NCBI RefSeq assembly: GCF_013359755.1
Contig: NZ_JABMCJ010000079.1
Span: 124,001-188,000 of the forward strand
DNA length: 64,000 nt
Source: Tardiphaga robiniae
GTDB lineage: Bacteria; Pseudomonadota; Alphaproteobacteria; Rhizobiales; Xanthobacteraceae
Reading direction: 5' to 3'
Positions 38,436-49,205 of this stretch are shown in pieces. Position 1 is the stretch's first letter. Each line of letters starts with the position of its first letter. The position numbers and the translations under genes are program-made. The notes under the pieces were generated by a model, which saw only the letters and a program-made list of their open reading frames with translations, ran no database searches and was not told where the DNA came from.

Positions 38436-38711
38436 TCAGATCGGCACGCCCATCAGCTTCGAGAGCCGCTCGATGTTGAAGTAGTCCATGCGATACGCAT
38501 ACATGCCGCCCGCGAACAGCACGGCGGAAATCACCGTGGTCCAGATCAGCTTGCGCCCCATCCGGGCCAGCACAGGCGCACCGGGATCGGTGCCGTCGGT
38601 GCCCTCGCCATCCTCATGCTGGCTGCGCACGCCGAACGGCAGCGTCAGGAACAGCGTGATCCACCAGATGACGAAATAGACCGCGAGCGACGTCGAGATC
38701 GTATAGGCCAT
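38436..38711 (-). CDS. DUF1467 family membrane protein
   Basis: A 91-residue protein with two membrane segments (about 8-28 and 60-78). The conserved stretch WWITLFLTLPFGVRSQHE and the following GTDPGAP are the hallmark of DUF1467, found next to mce in most alphaproteobacteria. Its function is not known. It starts 7 bases after mce ends and so is part of the same transcript. Confidence 0.88.
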   Translation of the reverse strand: MAYTISTSLAVYFVIWWITLFLTLPFGVRSQHEDGEGTDGTDPGAPVLARMGRKLIWTTVISAVLFAGGMYAYRMDYFNIERLSKLMGVPI

Positions 38712-38718
38712 CGCGTCC

Positions 38719-39141
38719 TCAGGACTGTTCGATTTCGGAAGCTTGTTCGATCTCTACCAGCGCGCCCGAGAAATCCTTGGGATGCAGGAACAGCACAGGC
38801 TTGCCGTGGGCGCCGATCTTCGGCTGGCCGTCGCCAAGCACGCGCGCGCCTTCCTTGATCAGGTTGTCGCGTGCCGCGATGATATCCGGCACTTCGTAAC
38901 AGATGTGATGAATGCCGCCGTCGGGATTGCGCTCGACGAATTTGGCGATCGGCGAGTCCGCGCCGAGCGGCTGGATGAATTCGATCTTGGTATTCGGCAG
39001 CGTCGCGAACACCGTGATCACGCCATGTTCCGGCAGCGGCACGGTCGCGGAAATCTCGGCGCCGAAGGCGGTGCCGTAGATCTTCGCAGCTTTCTCCGCA
39101 TCGGCGACGGCAATCGCCACATGATTGAGCCGGCCCAGCAT
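38719..39141 (-). CDS. mce: Methylmalonyl-CoA epimerase
   Basis: Interconverts (R)- and (S)-methylmalonyl-CoA in propionate metabolism. The 140-residue vicinal-oxygen-chelate protein has paired domains with metal ligands His in LNHVAIAV, His in GGIHHICYEV and Glu in GALVEIEQ. The start at 39141 (MLGRLNHVAIAVAD) is the family start; the frame continues upstream into the rnj end without similarity. Confidence 0.94.
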   Translation of the reverse strand: MLGRLNHVAIAVADAEKAAKIYGTAFGAEISATVPLPEHGVITVFATLPNTKIEFIQPLGADSPIAKFVERNPDGGIHHICYEVPDIIAARDNLIKEGARVLGDGQPKIGAHGKPVLFLHPKDFSGALVEIEQASEIEQS

Positions 39142-39172
39142 GGTGTCCTCCGTCGTCTTTGTTTCTTTGCTT

Positions 39173-40837
39173 TTAGTCTTCGACCTGCAGGATGTGAACG
39201 TAGCACATCGTCTTCTTGCCCCATTGATCGGCGAGTGACGAGCGGACGGCGCGTCGCACCGACTCCGCCATCGCATCGGGATCGCGCTTGCGCGCCTTGG
39301 GCAGGTTCTCGACGATGTTGACGACGATGTCGAACACGACATCCTCCATCACCTCGCCCTTGAGGTTCTTTTCGGGAATGCCGATCAGGTCGACCGCAGG
39401 GTCATCGACCAGTTCGCCCTTCATGGTCACGGCCAGTGCCACGAACGCACAGCCGGCAAAGGACAGCCGGCGCCGCTCGCTTACGGCACGAGACTTGGAA
39501 TCCTCGAGAATGAGGCCGTCCTTGAACATGCGGCCCGACGGCAGTTCGTCGATGACGGCAGCATCGCCGGGCGCAAGGCGCACCAGGTCGCCGTTCTTGA
39601 CGATCATGGTCCGCGGCACGCCGCAGGCGCGCGCCAGCTTGGCATGCTCGTGCAGATGCAGCGCCTCGCCATGGACGGGGATCAACAATTGCGGCCGCAC
39701 CCAGGAAATCATGTCGCGTAATTCGTCGCGGCGCGGATGGCCCGACACATGCACCAACGCATCGCGATCGGTGATCACCTCGATGCCCTGCGTGACAAGA
39801 CCGTTGATGATGGTGCCGACCGCCTTCTCGTTGCCTGGAATGGTCCGCGACGAGAAGATCACCGTATCGCCCTTGTTGAGGGTCACCATCGGATGATCGT
39901 CGCTGGCGATACGTGCCAGCGCCGCGCGCGCTTCACCCTGGCTGCCCGTGCACAGCGCCACCACCTTGTCCGGCGGGAAATGGCCGTAATAGTCGGCGTT
40001 ACGGAAAGCCGGCAGTCCATCGAGATAGCCGCATTCGCGGGCCACCTGCACGACGCGCTCCATAGCGCGGCCGACCAGCACCACTTCGCGGCCCGCGGCC
40101 TGCGCCGCTTCGGCAACGGCCCGCAACCGCGCCACGTTCGATGCGAAGGTCGTGACGGCGACGCGGCCCTTGGCAGCCTTCACCAGTTTGGTGAGCGTCG
40201 CGGCAACCTCCGTTTCGGACGGTGAGCGGCCATCGCGCACCGCATTCGTGGAGTCGCCGATGATGGCCAGTACGCCGGCATCACCGAGTTCGCGCAGCCG
40301 CTTTTCGTCGGTTGGCAGGCCGATGATCGGTGTCGGATCGATCTTCCAGTCACCGGTATGCAGCACGGTGCCGAGCGGTGTGTGCAGCGCGATCGCATGG
40401 GATTCCGGAATCGAATGCGCGACCGGAATGAACTCGATATCGAACGGGCCGAGATTGATGCGGCCGCCCGACGGCACCACGGTGACGGGGATCTTCGGCG
40501 GGTTGCGCTCGCTGGCGCATTTGGCTTCGAACAATGCGGCGCTGAACTGCGTCGCATAGATTGGGCATTTCAACTTGGGCCACAGATCAATGATGGCGCC
40601 GAAATGGTCCTCATGGGCGTGGGTGAGCACGAGACCGACGAGATTCTTCTTTTCCTTTTCCAGGAAGCGCACGTCGGGCATCACCAGATCGATGCCGGGC
40701 AGATGCTCCTCGTCACCGAAATAGACGCCGAGGTCGATCGCCAGCCACTTCCCGGCCAGGCCATAGATCGACAGGTTCATGCCAATCTGGCCGACGCCTC
40801 CCAGCGGTGCGAAGGTCAATTCGTTGGGTCGCGTCAT
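39173..40837 (-). CDS. rnj: Ribonuclease J
   Basis: RNase J is a metallo-beta-lactamase/beta-CASP enzyme with 5'-to-3' exo- and endonuclease activity in RNA maturation. The zinc motif HAHEDH is at 73-78; the beta-CASP motifs and HVSGHPRRDEL follow, and the C-terminal domain is present. The start at 40837 (MTRPNELTFAPLGGVG) gives 554 residues and overlaps birA by 4 bases. Its position between birA and mce is conserved in the order. Confidence 0.95.
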   Translation of the reverse strand: MTRPNELTFAPLGGVGQIGMNLSIYGLAGKWLAIDLGVYFGDEEHLPGIDLVMPDVRFLEKEKKNLVGLVLTHAHEDHFGAIIDLWPKLKCPIYATQFSAALFEAKCASERNPPKIPVTVVPSGGRINLGPFDIEFIPVAHSIPESHAIALHTPLGTVLHTGDWKIDPTPIIGLPTDEKRLRELGDAGVLAIIGDSTNAVRDGRSPSETEVAATLTKLVKAAKGRVAVTTFASNVARLRAVAEAAQAAGREVVLVGRAMERVVQVARECGYLDGLPAFRNADYYGHFPPDKVVALCTGSQGEARAALARIASDDHPMVTLNKGDTVIFSSRTIPGNEKAVGTIINGLVTQGIEVITDRDALVHVSGHPRRDELRDMISWVRPQLLIPVHGEALHLHEHAKLARACGVPRTMIVKNGDLVRLAPGDAAVIDELPSGRMFKDGLILEDSKSRAVSERRRLSFAGCAFVALAVTMKGELVDDPAVDLIGIPEKNLKGEVMEDVVFDIVVNIVENLPKARKRDPDAMAESVRRAVRSSLADQWGKKTMCYVHILQVED

Positions 40838-41652
40838 TTGCGTACTGTCCTTGTCGACGCGGCCGATCCGAAATGAACGTCGCCGGCGGTAATAGGGATT
40901 CGCCGGCGATCCGCTGTCGCGACAATCATACAACCGGCCTCATCAATGGTGTCGAAAATTCCCGAAATCGTCTGTACCCCGTTGTCCACGGACACCGGCT
41001 GACCGATCCCTGCTGCACGCTCCAGCCACTGTCGCCGGATCTCGGCAAACCCGCGGCCGGAATCCCAGATGCCGCGCATCTCCTGCCAGGTGTCCGAAAG
41101 CGCCGCAAACAGGTCTTCAGCGCTGGCGCTGACACCCATCGCATGCAGGCAAGCAACCGGATAAGGCATATTGTCGGGGGCCGCCACCACATTGGTGCCG
41201 ATGCCGACGACAACAGCAAGCTGGCCGTTCGGCGCTGCCTCCGCCTCCAGATTCATTCCGACCAGCTTGTGCCCGCCTGCCAGAACGTCGTTCGGCCATT
41301 TCAGCCGATAATCATTCGCGGCCGACTGCGGCGCCCGCATCGCGGCTTCGACGCTGATCTGTCGGAGCGCCTTCTCAACGGCAACGCCGGCCGCAAAGCC
41401 CAGCGTCGCCGCAACTGAGGGCGTCACATCAAGAACTTCCAGCACCGAACTGGCGAGGTTCCCGCGGGGAGCGACCCACGGCCGATGCCGCCGCCCACGT
41501 CCCGCGGTCTGTTCCGTTGTGACAAACCACATAGGACCGCGCTCGCCTGCGCGCGCGCGGTCCATGGCTTCCGTATTGGTCGAACCGGTTGTGTCGAATG
41601 CGGCGAGCTTCGTGCCCGCCGCGAGGGCTCGGGGACCGAGCGAAAATACCAT
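40834..41652 (-). CDS. birA: Biotin--[acetyl-CoA-carboxylase] ligase
   Basis: Attaches biotin to the carboxyl carrier protein. The biotin and ATP loop TAGRGRRHRPW (49-59) has His where GRGRRGR is common, a mild deviation. KWPNDVLAGGHKLVGM is the catalytic region and the SH3-like C-terminal domain is present. There is no N-terminal helix-turn-helix, so it is a mono-functional ligase without repressor role. It follows the nuoN stop directly. Confidence 0.94.
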   Translation of the reverse strand: MVFSLGPRALAAGTKLAAFDTTGSTNTEAMDRARAGERGPMWFVTTEQTAGRGRRHRPWVAPRGNLASSVLEVLDVTPSVAATLGFAAGVAVEKALRQISVEAAMRAPQSAANDYRLKWPNDVLAGGHKLVGMNLEAEAAPNGQLAVVVGIGTNVVAAPDNMPYPVACLHAMGVSASAEDLFAALSDTWQEMRGIWDSGRGFAEIRRQWLERAAGIGQPVSVDNGVQTISGIFDTIDEAGCMIVATADRRRIPITAGDVHFGSAASTRTVRK

Positions 41653-43089
41653 CTAGAACAGCGACTTCGCTGCGAATGCCGCCGCGCTGACCAGAGGCGC
41701 CGGATAGACGAAGAACAACACGTTGAAGAGACCCGCCACAGCCAGCACCGTGCGCAGCTCGACGCGCATCGGATCGAGCTTCCCGACCGGCTCGTCGAAA
41801 TACATGAGCTTCACAATGGACAGATAGTAGAACGCGCCCACCACGCTGGCCAACACACCGACCACGGCCAGTACGAACAGGCCCGACTTGATGGCCGCCA
41901 TGAAGACGTAGAACTTGCCGAAGAAGCCGGCCAGCGGCGGCACGCCTGCCAGCGAGAACAGGAACATCGCGAAGAAGAAGGCGATGATCGGATTGGTGCG
42001 CGACAGGCCGGCGAAATCCTTGATCGTCTCAACGGGCTGGCCATTGCGCTTCATGGTCAGGATGATGGCGAAGGTGCCGAGGGTCATCGCGACATAGATC
42101 GCGATATAGACCAGCACGCCCTGCGCACCCTCCTGCGTGCCGGCGGCAAGGCCGACCAGCGCGAAGCCCATATGGCCGATCGACGAATAGGCCATCAGGC
42201 GCTTGATGTTGGTCTGGCCGATGGCGGCGAACGAGCCCAGCACCATCGAGGCCAGCGACACGAACACCACGACCTGCTGCCATTGCACCACGATGCCCGG
42301 GAACGCGGTCAGTGTGACGCGGGTGAACACAGCGAGTGCTGCAACCTTCGGGGCCGAGGCGAAAAAGGCGGTGACGGGCGTCGGTGCGCCTTCGTAGACA
42401 TCGGGCGTCCACATGTGGAACGGCACGGCCGAAACCTTGAAACAGAGGCCGGCCAGCAGAAACACCAGGCCGAACACCAGGCCGATATTGCCGGTCTTGG
42501 CTTCGGCGGCGATGCCGGCGAAGGACACCGTGCCGGTGAAACCGTAGATCATAGAAGCGCCGTAGAGCAGCATGCCCGACGACAGCGCGCCGAGCACGAA
42601 ATACTTCAGGCCGGCTTCGGTCGACTTTGCATTGTCGCGGTTGGAGGCTGCGACGACATAGAGCGCAAGGCTCATCAGTTCGAGGCCGAGATACAGCATG
42701 ATCAGGTCGCCGGCCGAGATCAGCACCATCATGCCGAGCGTCGAGAGCAGCACCAGGATGGCGTATTCGAAAATACGACGGGACTGATCCGCAAGGAATT
42801 CACGCGACAAGATCAGCGTCACGGCCGACGCGATGATCGCCAGCACCTTCAGGAAGCGCGCATAGTCATCGACGATGAAGCTGCCGCCGAAAGTGACATG
42901 CTTGCCCGCGGGCAACATGATTTCAGCCGCGCCGACCACCACCAGCAGGCAGACGGCGAGCGTCGTGACGAGACCCGTGACCTTCGGTCCGTTGAAGGCA
43001 CCGATCATCAGCAGCACCATGGCGCCGACCGCGAGCATCAGCTCCGGCAGTACGGGCAGCAGGGAATATCCGGCGGTCGTAATCGTCAT
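41653..43089 (-). CDS. nuoN: NADH-quinone oxidoreductase subunit N
   Basis: A proton-pumping antiporter-like subunit of complex I with about 14 membrane helices over 478 residues. The conserved core shows KVSAVPFHMWTPDVYEGAP and the lysine-bearing helix around LMAYSSIGHMGFAL. Last nuo gene of the operon, directly followed by birA. Confidence 0.96.
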   Translation of the reverse strand: MTITTAGYSLLPVLPELMLAVGAMVLLMIGAFNGPKVTGLVTTLAVCLLVVVGAAEIMLPAGKHVTFGGSFIVDDYARFLKVLAIIASAVTLILSREFLADQSRRIFEYAILVLLSTLGMMVLISAGDLIMLYLGLELMSLALYVVAASNRDNAKSTEAGLKYFVLGALSSGMLLYGASMIYGFTGTVSFAGIAAEAKTGNIGLVFGLVFLLAGLCFKVSAVPFHMWTPDVYEGAPTPVTAFFASAPKVAALAVFTRVTLTAFPGIVVQWQQVVVFVSLASMVLGSFAAIGQTNIKRLMAYSSIGHMGFALVGLAAGTQEGAQGVLVYIAIYVAMTLGTFAIILTMKRNGQPVETIKDFAGLSRTNPIIAFFFAMFLFSLAGVPPLAGFFGKFYVFMAAIKSGLFVLAVVGVLASVVGAFYYLSIVKLMYFDEPVGKLDPMRVELRTVLAVAGLFNVLFFVYPAPLVSAAAFAAKSLF

Positions 43090-43114
43090 TGCGCGTTATC
43101 CTGATCTGCTGCGG

Positions 43115-44632
43115 TCATTGCAGCAGCGCGGCTGCCTTCACGGCAGACGTTGCAGCAGCGTAATTGTTAACGAGGAGCTGGATCGAAGCCGCCGACATAT
43201 CGAGCACCGGCTTCGGATAGACTCCGAACAAAATGGTGAGAACGACCAGCGGCACCAGCACCAGGCCTTCCCGGAACGTGATGTCCTTGATGCCCTGCAG
43301 CGCAGGCTTGGTCAGTTCACCGAACACGACCTTGCGGTACAGCCACAGTGCATAGGCCGCCGACAGGATCACGCCGATGCTGGCGAATGTCGCCGTCGGG
43401 ATCGAGACCTTGAAGGTGCCGATCAGCGTCAGGAATTCACCGACGAAGCCGGAGGTGCCGGGCAGACCGACATTGGCCATGGTGAAGACCATGAACAGCG
43501 CCGCATAGATCGGCATCCGGTTGACGAGGCCGCCATAGGCCGCGATCTCACGGGTATGCAGGCGGTCGTAGACGACGCCGACGCAGAGGAACAGCGCGCC
43601 CGACACGATGCCATGCGACACCATCTGGAACACCGCGCCGGAGACGCCCTGTGTCGTGCCGGCGAAGATGCCCATGGTCACATAGCCCATATGCGCGACC
43701 GACGAGTAGGCGATCAGCTTCTTGATGTCTTCCTGCATCAGCGCGACCAGCGACGTGTAGACGATCGCGATCACGGAGAGCGTCCAGACCATCGGCGCGA
43801 AATAGAGAGAGGCATCCGGGAACATCGGCAGCGAGAAGCGCAGGAAGCCGTAACCGCCCATCTTCAGCATGATCGCAGCCAGTACGACTGAGCCTGCCGT
43901 CGGCGCTTCCACATGCGCGTCAGGCAGCCAGGTGTGCACTGGCCACATCGGCATCTTGACCGCGAAGGATGCGAAGAATGCCAGCCACGCCCATGTCTGC
44001 AGGCTCCGCGGCACGGCCGTGTGCATCAGCGTCGGGATGTCCGTTGTGCCCGCGTTCCAGTACAGCGCCATGATGGCCAGCAGCATCAGCACCGAGCCGA
44101 GGAACGTGTAGAGGAAGAACTTGAACGAGGCATAGACGCGGCGCGGGCCGCCCCAGATGCCGATGATCAGGAACATCGGGATCAGGCCGCCTTCGAAGAA
44201 CAGATAGAACAGCACCAGATCCAGCGCCGAGAAGGTGCCGATCATCAGCGTTTCCAGGAACAGGAACGCGATCATGTATTCGCGGACGCGCTTGGTGACC
44301 GACTTCCAGCTGCACAGGATGCAGAACGGCATCAGGGCCGTGGTCAGGATTACGAAGGGCAGCGAAATGCCGTCCACACCCATATGGTAGTTGATGGTCG
44401 CGGCCAGCCAAGGCGCCTTTTCGACAAACTGGAAGTCGCCGTTCGACGGGTCGAAGCGCATCACCAGGATCAGCGAGACCGCAAAAGTGATCAGCGTGGT
44501 CCAGAGCGCAATCCAGCGCGCATTGCCCTGCGCAGCCTCGTCGTCGCCGCGGCTGAGATAAATCAGGATCGCACCGACGATCGGCAGGAAGGTGACGACC
44601 GAAAGAACCGGCCATGTCATGACGGACGCCAT
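43115..44632 (-). CDS. nuoM: NADH-quinone oxidoreductase subunit M
   Basis: Antiporter-like proton-pumping subunit of complex I, 505 residues, about 14 membrane helices. Conserved parts are the glutamate helix near [40 protein letters not shown] and [15 protein letters not shown]. Two bases separate it from nuoL. Confidence 0.96.
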   Translation of the reverse strand: MASVMTWPVLSVVTFLPIVGAILIYLSRGDDEAAQGNARWIALWTTLITFAVSLILVMRFDPSNGDFQFVEKAPWLAATINYHMGVDGISLPFVILTTALMPFCILCSWKSVTKRVREYMIAFLFLETLMIGTFSALDLVLFYLFFEGGLIPMFLIIGIWGGPRRVYASFKFFLYTFLGSVLMLLAIMALYWNAGTTDIPTLMHTAVPRSLQTWAWLAFFASFAVKMPMWPVHTWLPDAHVEAPTAGSVVLAAIMLKMGGYGFLRFSLPMFPDASLYFAPMVWTLSVIAIVYTSLVALMQEDIKKLIAYSSVAHMGYVTMGIFAGTTQGVSGAVFQMVSHGIVSGALFLCVGVVYDRLHTREIAAYGGLVNRMPIYAALFMVFTMANVGLPGTSGFVGEFLTLIGTFKVSIPTATFASIGVILSAAYALWLYRKVVFGELTKPALQGIKDITFREGLVLVPLVVLTILFGVYPKPVLDMSAASIQLLVNNYAAATSAVKAAALLQ

Positions 44633-44634
44633 TG

Positions 44635-46719
44635 TTACTGGCCCCCCAGGCCGAAGATAAACCAGGTGATCAACCCGGCGACGCCGATCAGCATCGCGAA
44701 GGCATAGTGATAGAGGTAGCCGGTCTGCAGCTTGACCACGCCGCGCGTGATATTGAGCACGCGGGCCGAGATACCATCAGGCCCGAGGCCGTCGATGATC
44801 ATGCCGTCGCCCTTCTTCCACAGGAAGTGGCCGATCCACTTGGCCGGGCGAACGAAGATGATCTCGTAGAGCTCGTCGAAGTACCACTTGTTGAGCAGGA
44901 ACTTGTAGAGCAGCGGATGCTGGTTCGCGAGTTCGACAGGCAAATACGGCTTGCGAACATAGAACAGATACGAAATCAGGAAACCGAGCACCATCATCAC
45001 GGTCGGCACATAGGGCACCCAGCCCGGGATGTGATGCATCTCTTCGATGATGTGCGGGTTCATCTTCAGCGATTCCCGAAAGAACTCGCCGACGTGATGA
45101 CCAGCAAACAGCTCCTTGAACGGGAAGCCTGCGGCGAACGATCCGATGCCCAGCACGGCAAGCGGGACCAGCATCCACAGCGGCGCTTCATGCGCTGCAT
45201 CGTAATGCTTCTTGTCGTGCGGCTCGCCATGGAACGTCTTGAACACCAGACGCCATGAATAGAACGAGGTCAGCAGCGCAGCGACCACGGTCATCAGGAA
45301 GCCGTAGAAGGCGAACTGGGTGTGCGAGGCGTAAGCCGCTTCGATGATCGCGTCCTTTGAGAAGTAGCCGGCCGTGAACGGAAATCCGGTCAGCGCCAGC
45401 GTACCGATGGTCATCATCGCGTAAGTGAACGGGATCTTGTTCCACAGGCCACCCATCTTCCGGATGTCCTGCTCGTGATGCATCGCATAGATCACCGAGC
45501 CCGAGCCCAGGAACAGCAGCGCCTTGAAGAAGGCATGCGTGAACAGGTGGAACATGGCGACCGAGTAAGCCCCCGTCCCCAGCGCCACGAACATGTAACC
45601 GAGCTGCGAACAGGTCGAGTAAGCGACGATGCGCTTGATGTCGTTCTGCACCAGACCGATGGTCGCGGCGAAGAATGCCGTGGTCGCGCCGACCAGCATC
45701 ACGACGGCCTGCGCATTCGGTGCGAGTTCGAACAGCGGCGACATGCGCGCCACCATGAAGACGCCGGCGGTAACCATGGTCGCGGCGTGGATCAGCGCCG
45801 ACACAGGCGTCGGGCCTTCCATCGCGTCCGGCAACCAGGTGTGCAGCAGGAACTGGGCTGACTTGCCCATCGCGCCGACGAACAGCAGAAGACAGGTCAG
45901 CGTCAGCGCATCGGCGTGCCAGCCGAAGAAGTTGATCGTCTTGCCGGTCAGGCCAGGCGCGCTGGCAAAGATGGTGTCGAGATCGGTCGAGCCGACCAGC
46001 ATGAACAGCGCGAAGATGCCGAGCAGGAAGCCGAAGTCGCCGACGCGGTTAACCACGAAGGCCTTGATCGCCGCCGCATTGGCCGAGGGCTTCTTGAACC
46101 AGAAACCGATCAGCAGGTAGCTGGCCAGACCCACACCTTCCCAGCCGAAGAACAGCTGCAGCAGGTTATCCGCGGTCACCAGCATCAGCATCATGAAAGT
46201 GAACAGCGACAGATACGCCATGAAGCGCGGCCGGTTCGGATCATCTTCCATATAGCCGAGCGAATAGATGTGCACGAGCGACGACACCGTGGTGACGACG
46301 ACCAGCATCACGGCGGTCAGCGTATCGACGCGCAACGTCCAGGACAGCTGCAGGTCGCCCGAATTGATCCAGTTCAGCAGCACGATACGGGCATCGTGAT
46401 GCATGAAGGCGACGTCCACGAAGGTCATCCAGGACAGCACCGCCGACACCACCAGAAGACCGGCGGTGATCAGCTCGGCCGCACGCGAGCCGAGTGCGGC
46501 CGGCTCGGCAACGTGGTGATGGTCGTCGTGATCATCGTGACCATGATCGTCATGCCCATGCGCAGCATGTGCATGCGCGCTGGCATCGCCGTGACCGTGG
46601 TCGTCATGCGCATGGTCCATCTCGTCGCCGCTCGGGTTACGCCCATGCGCACCCAGAATGGCGATGAAGCCTGCGATCAGCGCGCCGATCAGCGGCAGGA
46701 ATACAAGAGCCTGGATCAT
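44635..46719 (-). CDS. nuoL: NADH-quinone oxidoreductase subunit L, with His-rich insert
   Basis: The distal antiporter-like subunit of complex I with the long lateral helix at the C-terminus; 694 residues. Conserved are [38 protein letters not shown] and [15 protein letters not shown]. Between the first and second membrane helix lies an unusual stretch, residues 36-69, with 14 His and many Asp (for example [16 protein letters not shown]). It probably faces the periplasm or cytoplasm edge and could bind metal ions; function unknown. Confidence 0.96.
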   Translation of the reverse strand: MIQALVFLPLIGALIAGFIAILGAHGRNPSGDEMDHAHDDHGHGDASAHAHAAHGHDDHGHDDHDDHHHVAEPAALGSRAAELITAGLLVVSAVLSWMTFVDVAFMHHDARIVLLNWINSGDLQLSWTLRVDTLTAVMLVVVTTVSSLVHIYSLGYMEDDPNRPRFMAYLSLFTFMMLMLVTADNLLQLFFGWEGVGLASYLLIGFWFKKPSANAAAIKAFVVNRVGDFGFLLGIFALFMLVGSTDLDTIFASAPGLTGKTINFFGWHADALTLTCLLLFVGAMGKSAQFLLHTWLPDAMEGPTPVSALIHAATMVTAGVFMVARMSPLFELAPNAQAVVMLVGATTAFFAATIGLVQNDIKRIVAYSTCSQLGYMFVALGTGAYSVAMFHLFTHAFFKALLFLGSGSVIYAMHHEQDIRKMGGLWNKIPFTYAMMTIGTLALTGFPFTAGYFSKDAIIEAAYASHTQFAFYGFLMTVVAALLTSFYSWRLVFKTFHGEPHDKKHYDAAHEAPLWMLVPLAVLGIGSFAAGFPFKELFAGHHVGEFFRESLKMNPHIIEEMHHIPGWVPYVPTVMMVLGFLISYLFYVRKPYLPVELANQHPLLYKFLLNKWYFDELYEIIFVRPAKWIGHFLWKKGDGMIIDGLGPDGISARVLNITRGVVKLQTGYLYHYAFAMLIGVAGLITWFIFGLGGQ

Positions 46720-46726
46720 AACTGGC

Positions 46727-47035
46727 TCAGCCCTTCATCAGATTGACGTCTTCAACCGCGATCGAGCCGCGGTTGCGGAAATAGACCACCAGCACGGCGA
46801 GACCGATCGCTGCTTCCGCAGCAGCCACGGTCAGCACCAGCAGCGCGAACACCTGCCCGACGATGTCGCCGAGGAAGGTCGAGAACGCCACCATGTTGAT
46901 GTTGACGGCGAGCAGGATCAGCTCGATCGACATCAGGATGACGATGATGTTCTTGCGGTTCAGGAAGATGCCGAGAATGCCCAGCGTGAACAGGATCGCT
47001 GCGACCGCCAGATAGTGTCCGAGACCGATCGTCAT
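46727..47035 (-). CDS. nuoK: NADH-quinone oxidoreductase subunit K
   Basis: A 102-residue three-helix membrane subunit of complex I. The membrane-embedded glutamates are visible in [19 protein letters not shown] and [16 protein letters not shown]. Its start overlaps the nuoJ stop by 4 bases. Confidence 0.97.
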   Translation of the reverse strand: MTIGLGHYLAVAAILFTLGILGIFLNRKNIIVILMSIELILLAVNINMVAFSTFLGDIVGQVFALLVLTVAAAEAAIGLAVLVVYFRNRGSIAVEDVNLMKG

Positions 47036-47670
47036 TTGACCCAGCTCCCCGCGTCGGCGTCCTGCAGGCCCTGCCCGGTCGCGACCTTGCGCACTTCCAT
47101 CGCCAGTTCCGGATTGCGCGCGTTCTGAACATTGATGTCCTGGCGCCGGACTTTGACCTTGTGACGCAGCGTCAGCACGATCGCGCCGATCATCGCCACC
47201 AGCAGCACCATGCCGGCCAGCTGGAAGTAATGGATGTACTTCGTATAGAGCACGAGGCCGAGCGCCTCCGTGTTGCTCACATTCGTCGGGATCGCCGCCG
47301 TGATCGACTTGGTGACGTTCGGGTTCATTACCCAGCCACCTGCGACCAGCAGCAATTCGGCGAGGAAGATCGCACCGATCACCAGACCAAACGGCAGATA
47401 CTGAATGAAGCCTTCGCGCAGCTGCGTGAAGTCGACGTCGAGCATCATGATGACGAACAGGAACAGCACTGCGACGGCGCCGACATAGACGACGATCAGC
47501 AGCATCGCCAGGAATTCGGCGCCCATCAGCACGAACAGGCCCGAGGCGTTGACGAAGGCCAGGATGAGGAACAGCACGGAATGCACGGGATTGCGCGAGG
47601 CAATCACCATGACCGCGGAAGCCACGCAGATGCTGGCGAACAGATAGAAGAACAATGCGGGAAGGATCAT
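47032..47670 (-). CDS. nuoJ: NADH-quinone oxidoreductase subunit J
   Basis: A 212-residue membrane subunit of complex I with five helices. The third helix carries the conserved [20 protein letters not shown] with the pi-bulge region. A basic soluble C-terminal tail ([18 protein letters not shown]) is present, as in relatives. Confidence 0.96.
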   Translation of the reverse strand: MILPALFFYLFASICVASAVMVIASRNPVHSVLFLILAFVNASGLFVLMGAEFLAMLLIVVYVGAVAVLFLFVIMMLDVDFTQLREGFIQYLPFGLVIGAIFLAELLLVAGGWVMNPNVTKSITAAIPTNVSNTEALGLVLYTKYIHYFQLAGMVLLVAMIGAIVLTLRHKVKVRRQDINVQNARNPELAMEVRKVATGQGLQDADAGSWVK

Positions 47671-47679
47671 CTGGTCACC

Positions 47680-48168
47680 TTACCGGTACGGCGCGTCGAG
47701 TTCGATTGACTTCGCAATCTCGCGCTCCCAGCGGTCGCCGTTGGCGAGCAATTTCGCCTTGTCATAATAGAGTTCCTCACGCGTCTCGGTGGCGAACTCG
47801 AAGTTCGGTCCCTCGACGATCGCATCCACCGGACAGGCCTCCTGGCACAGTCCGCAATAGATGCATTTCACCATGTCGATGTCGTAGCGGACGGTACGGC
47901 GCGTCCCATCGTTGCGGCGCGGGCCGGCTTCGATGGTGATGGCCTGCGCCGGACACACCGCTTCGCAGAGCTTGCAGGCGATGCAGCGCTCTTCACCGTT
48001 CGGATAGCGGCGCAGCGCATGCTCACCGCGGAAACGCGGCGAGATCGGCCCCTTCTCGAACGGATAGTTCAGCGTCGGCTTCGGCTTGAAGAAATACCGC
48101 ATGGCGAGGACGAACGCCGAAACGAACTCCGCCAGCAGAAGCGAATGAGCTGTTGCCCTGATATTCAT
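47680..48168 (-). CDS. nuoI: NADH-quinone oxidoreductase subunit I
   Basis: Peripheral-arm subunit carrying clusters N6a and N6b. Two 4Fe-4S motifs are visible, [12 protein letters not shown] and [13 protein letters not shown] use the ATG at 48168 (MNIRATAHS), which gives the usual 162 residues; an in-frame start seven codons upstream overlaps nuoH. Confidence 0.96.
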   Translation of the reverse strand: MNIRATAHSLLLAEFVSAFVLAMRYFFKPKPTLNYPFEKGPISPRFRGEHALRRYPNGEERCIACKLCEAVCPAQAITIEAGPRRNDGTRRTVRYDIDMVKCIYCGLCQEACPVDAIVEGPNFEFATETREELYYDKAKLLANGDRWEREIAKSIELDAPYR

Positions 48169-48175
48169 AGTGACC

Positions 48176-49201
48176 TCATTTCGGAGCAAGGCCCCCGAAT
48201 TGCAGCACGGCAGCGACGATGATGACGTACGCCAACGACAGCGGCAGAAACACCTTCCAGCCCAGACGCATCAGCTGGTCGTAGCGGTAGCGCGGCACGA
48301 TCGCCTTCGCCATCGCAATCAGGAAGAACATGAACATCACCTTGATGGCGAACCAGATGATGCCTGGCACCCAGGTGAATGGCGCGAACGGGATCGGCGA
48401 CAGCCAACCGCCGAGAAACAGGATCGTTGCCAGCGCGCACATGGTGACGATGGCAACATATTCGCCGAGCATGAACAGCAGATACGGGGTCGAGCCGTAT
48501 TCGGTCATGAAGCCCGCGACCAGTTCCGATTCCGCTTCGACGAGGTCGAAGGGCGGACGGTTGGTTTCAGCCAGCGCCGAGACGTAGAAGATCACGAACA
48601 TCGGGAACAGCGGGATCCAATACCAGCCGAGGATACCCCACTTCGAGTCCTGCGCGGCGACGATGGCCGTCAGGTTCAGCGAACCGACGCAGAGCAAGAC
48701 CGTGATGATGACGAAGCCGATCGAGACTTCGTAGGACACCATCTGCGCGGCGGCGCGCAGCGCCGACAGGAACGGATATTTCGAATTCGACGACCAGCCG
48801 GCCATGATGATGCCGTAGACCGACAGCGACGAGATCGCGAAGATGTAGAGCACGCCGACATTGATGTCGGAGATCACCCAGCCGAGATCCATCGGGATCA
48901 CCGCCCAGGCCGCCAGCGCGAGCACGCAGGACACCAGCGGCGCCAGCAGGAACACGCCCTTGTTGGAGCTGGAAGGAACCACCGGCTCCTTCAACACGAA
49001 TTTCAGCAAGTCCGCGAAGGATTGCAGCAGGCCGAATGGCCCGACCACGTTGGGGCCACGGCGGATCTGTACCGCCGCCCAGATCTTGCGGTCAGCCAGC
49101 AGGATGTAGGCAATCGCAATCAAGAGCACCACGAGCACAAGGAGGCTCTGCGCGACCATGATGATCAGCGGCCACAGGGTGCTTGTCCAGAATTCAGCCA
49201 T
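48176..49201 (-). CDS. nuoH: NADH-quinone oxidoreductase subunit H
   Basis: The membrane subunit forming the quinone-chamber roof, 341 residues and eight helices. Signature stretches are [20 protein letters not shown] and the glutamate-rich loop [20 protein letters not shown]. It follows nuoG after 4 bases. Confidence 0.97.
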   Translation of the reverse strand: MAEFWTSTLWPLIIMVAQSLLVLVVLLIAIAYILLADRKIWAAVQIRRGPNVVGPFGLLQSFADLLKFVLKEPVVPSSSNKGVFLLAPLVSCVLALAAWAVIPMDLGWVISDINVGVLYIFAISSLSVYGIIMAGWSSNSKYPFLSALRAAAQMVSYEVSIGFVIITVLLCVGSLNLTAIVAAQDSKWGILGWYWIPLFPMFVIFYVSALAETNRPPFDLVEAESELVAGFMTEYGSTPYLLFMLGEYVAIVTMCALATILFLGGWLSPIPFAPFTWVPGIIWFAIKVMFMFFLIAMAKAIVPRYRYDQLMRLGWKVFLPLSLAYVIIVAAVLQFGGLAPK

Positions 49202-49205
49202 CGGT

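Noticed and set aside
41485-43104. 539-codon open frame on the plus strand opposite birA and nuoN, very rich in His, Gln, Arg and Asp
   Set aside because: The odd composition comes from reading hydrophobic membrane codons in reverse. There is no ribosome-binding site or family match, and nuoN is certain.
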